Origin: DAIUFH01 sp036844705
Lineage (GTDB): Bacteria; Bacillota; Clostridia; Tissierellales; Tissierellaceae
Assembly (NCBI GenBank): GCA_036844705.1
Contig: DAIUFH010000031.1
Span: 1-23,553 of the forward strand
DNA: 23,553 nt
Direction: 5' to 3'
Numbering within the stretch: position 1 is the stretch's first letter; each line of letters begins with the position of its first letter. The notes beneath the pieces were generated by a model. It was given only the letters and a program-made list of their open reading frames with translations. It was not told where the DNA came from and ran no database searches. This document shows, piece by piece, positions 21,867-23,553 of the stretch. The position numbers were made by a program, and so were the translations under genes.

Positions 21867-23396
21867 TTGAATAAAAGCAGATTTATTTATGGTTCAATAT
21901 TGATGGTATTTATGAATATAATTATAAGGTTTATTGGTTTTACTTATGAAGTGCTGCTATCTAAATACTTGGGAGCAGAAGCAATGGGATTGTTTGAAAT
22001 AGCAGTTTCCACTTTGATGATATTTTTAATACTTATTAATTCCGGAACTTCTACATCTGTCACCAAGCTAGTTGCAGAGCAACAATCCAAACATAATTAT
22101 TTGAATGTGAAGGGAATATTTAATTCCACCCTTATACTCAATATAAGTCTTTCCATATTATTAGGTCTTGGAATTATATATTTTGCTGAAGATATAGCAG
22201 TACAATTCTTAAAAAACAAGGATATGACAATAGGTGTTTATCTTCTAGTGCCGGCTATTGTTTTAATATCTATGACTTCAGTGTTTAGATCTTATTTTTA
22301 TGGCTTGAAAAATGTAATAGTTCCAAGTATAGGTGAAATAATAGAGGCTTTGGCAAAGGTAATAGTTGTAATGACTATCCTATATTTTATTTACCCTTTA
22401 GCGCCTAAATATGGTGCATTACTTGCTATTATGGGGATAAGTATCGGTGAATTTTTTAATTTTTTGTGGTATCTTTATGCTAAGGGAAAATATTCAATCA
22501 AAAAAAATACTAATATAGATAAGAAACAATCATTTCTATTTAGAATAATAACTATGTCACTGCCGTTGACAATATCCGGGTTTATAAACGCATTTTTAAG
22601 ATTTTGTAATACTATATTGATTCCAAATAGGCTAATGCTAGCTGGATATACAAATGCCGAAGCTGTTTCTACCATAGGAAGAGTTATGGGTATGACCATG
22701 CCTCTTATTCATCTGCCCTTTATAGTGACAAATGCCCTAGTAGTCAATCTAATTCCAAGTCTTACTGAGCAAGTGATTTTAAAAAAATATAAGGATATTA
22801 AAAGTGATATACAGCTTTCTATTAAAGCGACACTACTTATTGCTATTCCTCTATGTGCAATATATTTAACGCTATCGAATTCGTTGGCAATGTTTCTATA
22901 TAGTGATCCAATAGTTGCTAATTACATTAGAATCATGGGACTTAGCACTGTATTAATCGCACTGCAGCACAATCTATCCGGAATATTGTATGGATTGAAT
23001 AAGCAAATAATCGCAACGATAACAAGGGTATTTGGTATGGTTATCCAAGTAATAGTTATATTTACATTGGTTGGAGATCCGAAATATGGGATAAATGGTA
23101 TCTTTATCGCCTACTATACTTCCATGATTGTAGTTATGGTTATGGATTTAAAAACGCTTAGAGGAGAAATAAGGCTAAAGTTAAACTACTGGGACATCTT
23201 GGGAAAACCAGTAATAGCCTCAATGTTCATGGTTGTATTTATTTATTTTTCTAATTATGATTTAGATAAGCTGCAAAATACAAATGCCTTAGTATTTGGC
23301 TCTAGTCTTGTAGTAGGGGCATTTGCATACATTTTTATACTAATTTTAACAAAGGCATTTCCAAAGAACTTCTTTAAGAGGTTGTTGGCTAAATAG
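21867..23396 (+). CDS. SpoVB-type polysaccharide/lipid flippase (MOP superfamily)
   Basis: This is a 509-residue integral membrane protein with about 14 hydrophobic segments. It has the N-terminal pattern of the polysaccharide-transport branch of the MOP exporters (GSILMVFMNIIIRFIGFTYEVLLSKYLGAEAMGLFE). The family includes SpoVB, YtgP/MurJ and Wzx, which flip lipid-linked sugars such as peptidoglycan precursors. The central LPLTISGFINAFLRFCNTILIPNRL and the closing helices fit SpoVB proteins of spore formers. The start is TTG at 21867: GGGGGCGA lies at the proper distance, and the ATG at 21853 is out of frame and stops after five codons. It is divergent from the kinase gene with 140 bp between them. 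Whether it serves cortex synthesis or general envelope synthesis cannot be told. Confidence 0.9.
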   Translation: MNKSRFIYGSILMVFMNIIIRFIGFTYEVLLSKYLGAEAMGLFEIAVSTLMIFLILINSGTSTSVTKLVAEQQSKHNYLNVKGIFNSTLILNISLSILLGLGIIYFAEDIAVQFLKNKDMTIGVYLLVPAIVLISMTSVFRSYFYGLKNVIVPSIGEIIEALAKVIVVMTILYFIYPLAPKYGALLAIMGISIGEFFNFLWYLYAKGKYSIKKNTNIDKKQSFLFRIITMSLPLTISGFINAFLRFCNTILIPNRLMLAGYTNAEAVSTIGRVMGMTMPLIHLPFIVTNALVVNLIPSLTEQVILKKYKDIKSDIQLSIKATLLIAIPLCAIYLTLSNSLAMFLYSDPIVANYIRIMGLSTVLIALQHNLSGILYGLNKQIIATITRVFGMVIQVIVIFTLVGDPKYGINGIFIAYYTSMIVVMVMDLKTLRGEIRLKLNYWDILGKPVIASMFMVVFIYFSNYDLDKLQNTNALVFGSSLVVGAFAYIFILILTKAFPKNFFKRLLAK

Positions 23397-23518
23397 ATAA
23401 CTAAAGTTTTTCTATTTAATTTTATGTTTCATTACAATGACATCTTATAAACTAGAATATATTTAAGTTAATGGATAACTATTAACTAAACAACTCTCCT
23501 TCCTTTTTATATATACTT

Positions 23519-23552
23519 GAAAAAGCATACTTGAAATTAAGTATGCTTTTTC
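23519..23552. terminator. Bidirectional hairpin terminator
   Basis: Perfect 14-bp arms (GAAAAAGCATACTT and its complement) enclose a 6-nt loop, with A and T runs at the two ends so that it can stop transcription in both directions. It lies 123 bp after the flippase gene and may serve it and a convergent gene beyond the window. Positions 23397-23518 show nothing else. Confidence 0.85.
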
Positions 23553-23553
23553 C

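Overview
The window is AT-rich and comes from a Gram-positive, spore-forming, probably anaerobic bacterium of the Clostridia/Tissierellia kind. This rests on the low GC, the strong purine-rich ribosome binding sites, a SpoVB-family flippase, a TAXI-type TRAP transporter with a DUF1850 partner, and a sigma-54 activator. The species assignment is inference.

Positions 1-10600 hold a complete type I-C CRISPR-Cas locus read on the minus strand. The order is cas3, cas5c, cas8c (with a probable internal cas11c), cas7, cas4, cas1, cas2, then a leader and an array of 27 identical 33-bp repeats that runs off the left edge. Cas5c carries the Tyr/Lys-His residues expected of the I-C crRNA-processing nuclease, and there is no cas6, as usual for I-C. 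Two spacers (506-540 and 574-607) come from overlapping sites on one target. The overlap lets the PAM of the second be read directly as TTC, the known I-C PAM. Another spacer occurs twice (34-68 and 303-337).

The most interesting part is the 830-bp non-coding stretch upstream of cas3. On the plus strand, a lone expanded CRISPR-repeat-like hairpin (10504-10548) starts where an extended -10 promoter would initiate transcription. It keeps the 11-nt I-C crRNA handle and is followed by a guide-like sequence. Guide positions 1-17 match 10349-10365 except at positions 6 and 12, which are the bases normally flipped out in Cascade R-loops. The target is preceded by TTC and lies on the predicted start point of the cas operon. 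This has the layout of a CreR/CreA-type RNA, a degenerate mini-CRISPR that guides Cascade to bind without cutting. I infer an autorepression loop in which Cascade shuts down its own operon. A 20-bp motif is shared by the two promoters, and the cas 5' leader contains two hairpins.

Positions 10939-13817 are a plus-strand operon of three genes: an HSL-type alpha/beta hydrolase, an HxxxDG acyltransferase of the condensation/alcohol-acetyltransferase type, and a zinc-ribbon membrane protein (DUF6320-like). It ends at a large imperfect palindrome (13834-13930) that it shares with the convergent minus-strand operon.

Positions 21726-13945, on the minus strand, are a regulated uptake system. A histidine kinase with an extracytoplasmic solute-binding sensor overlaps an NtrC-type response regulator by 4 bp and ends in a strong terminator. 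A well-formed sigma-54 promoter (18256-18272) then precedes the genes for a TAXI lipoprotein, a DUF1850 protein, a fused TRAP permease and a nitroreductase. The kinase-regulator pair very probably controls this operon. A divergent SpoVB/MurJ-type flippase gene (21867-23396) and a perfect hairpin terminator close the window.
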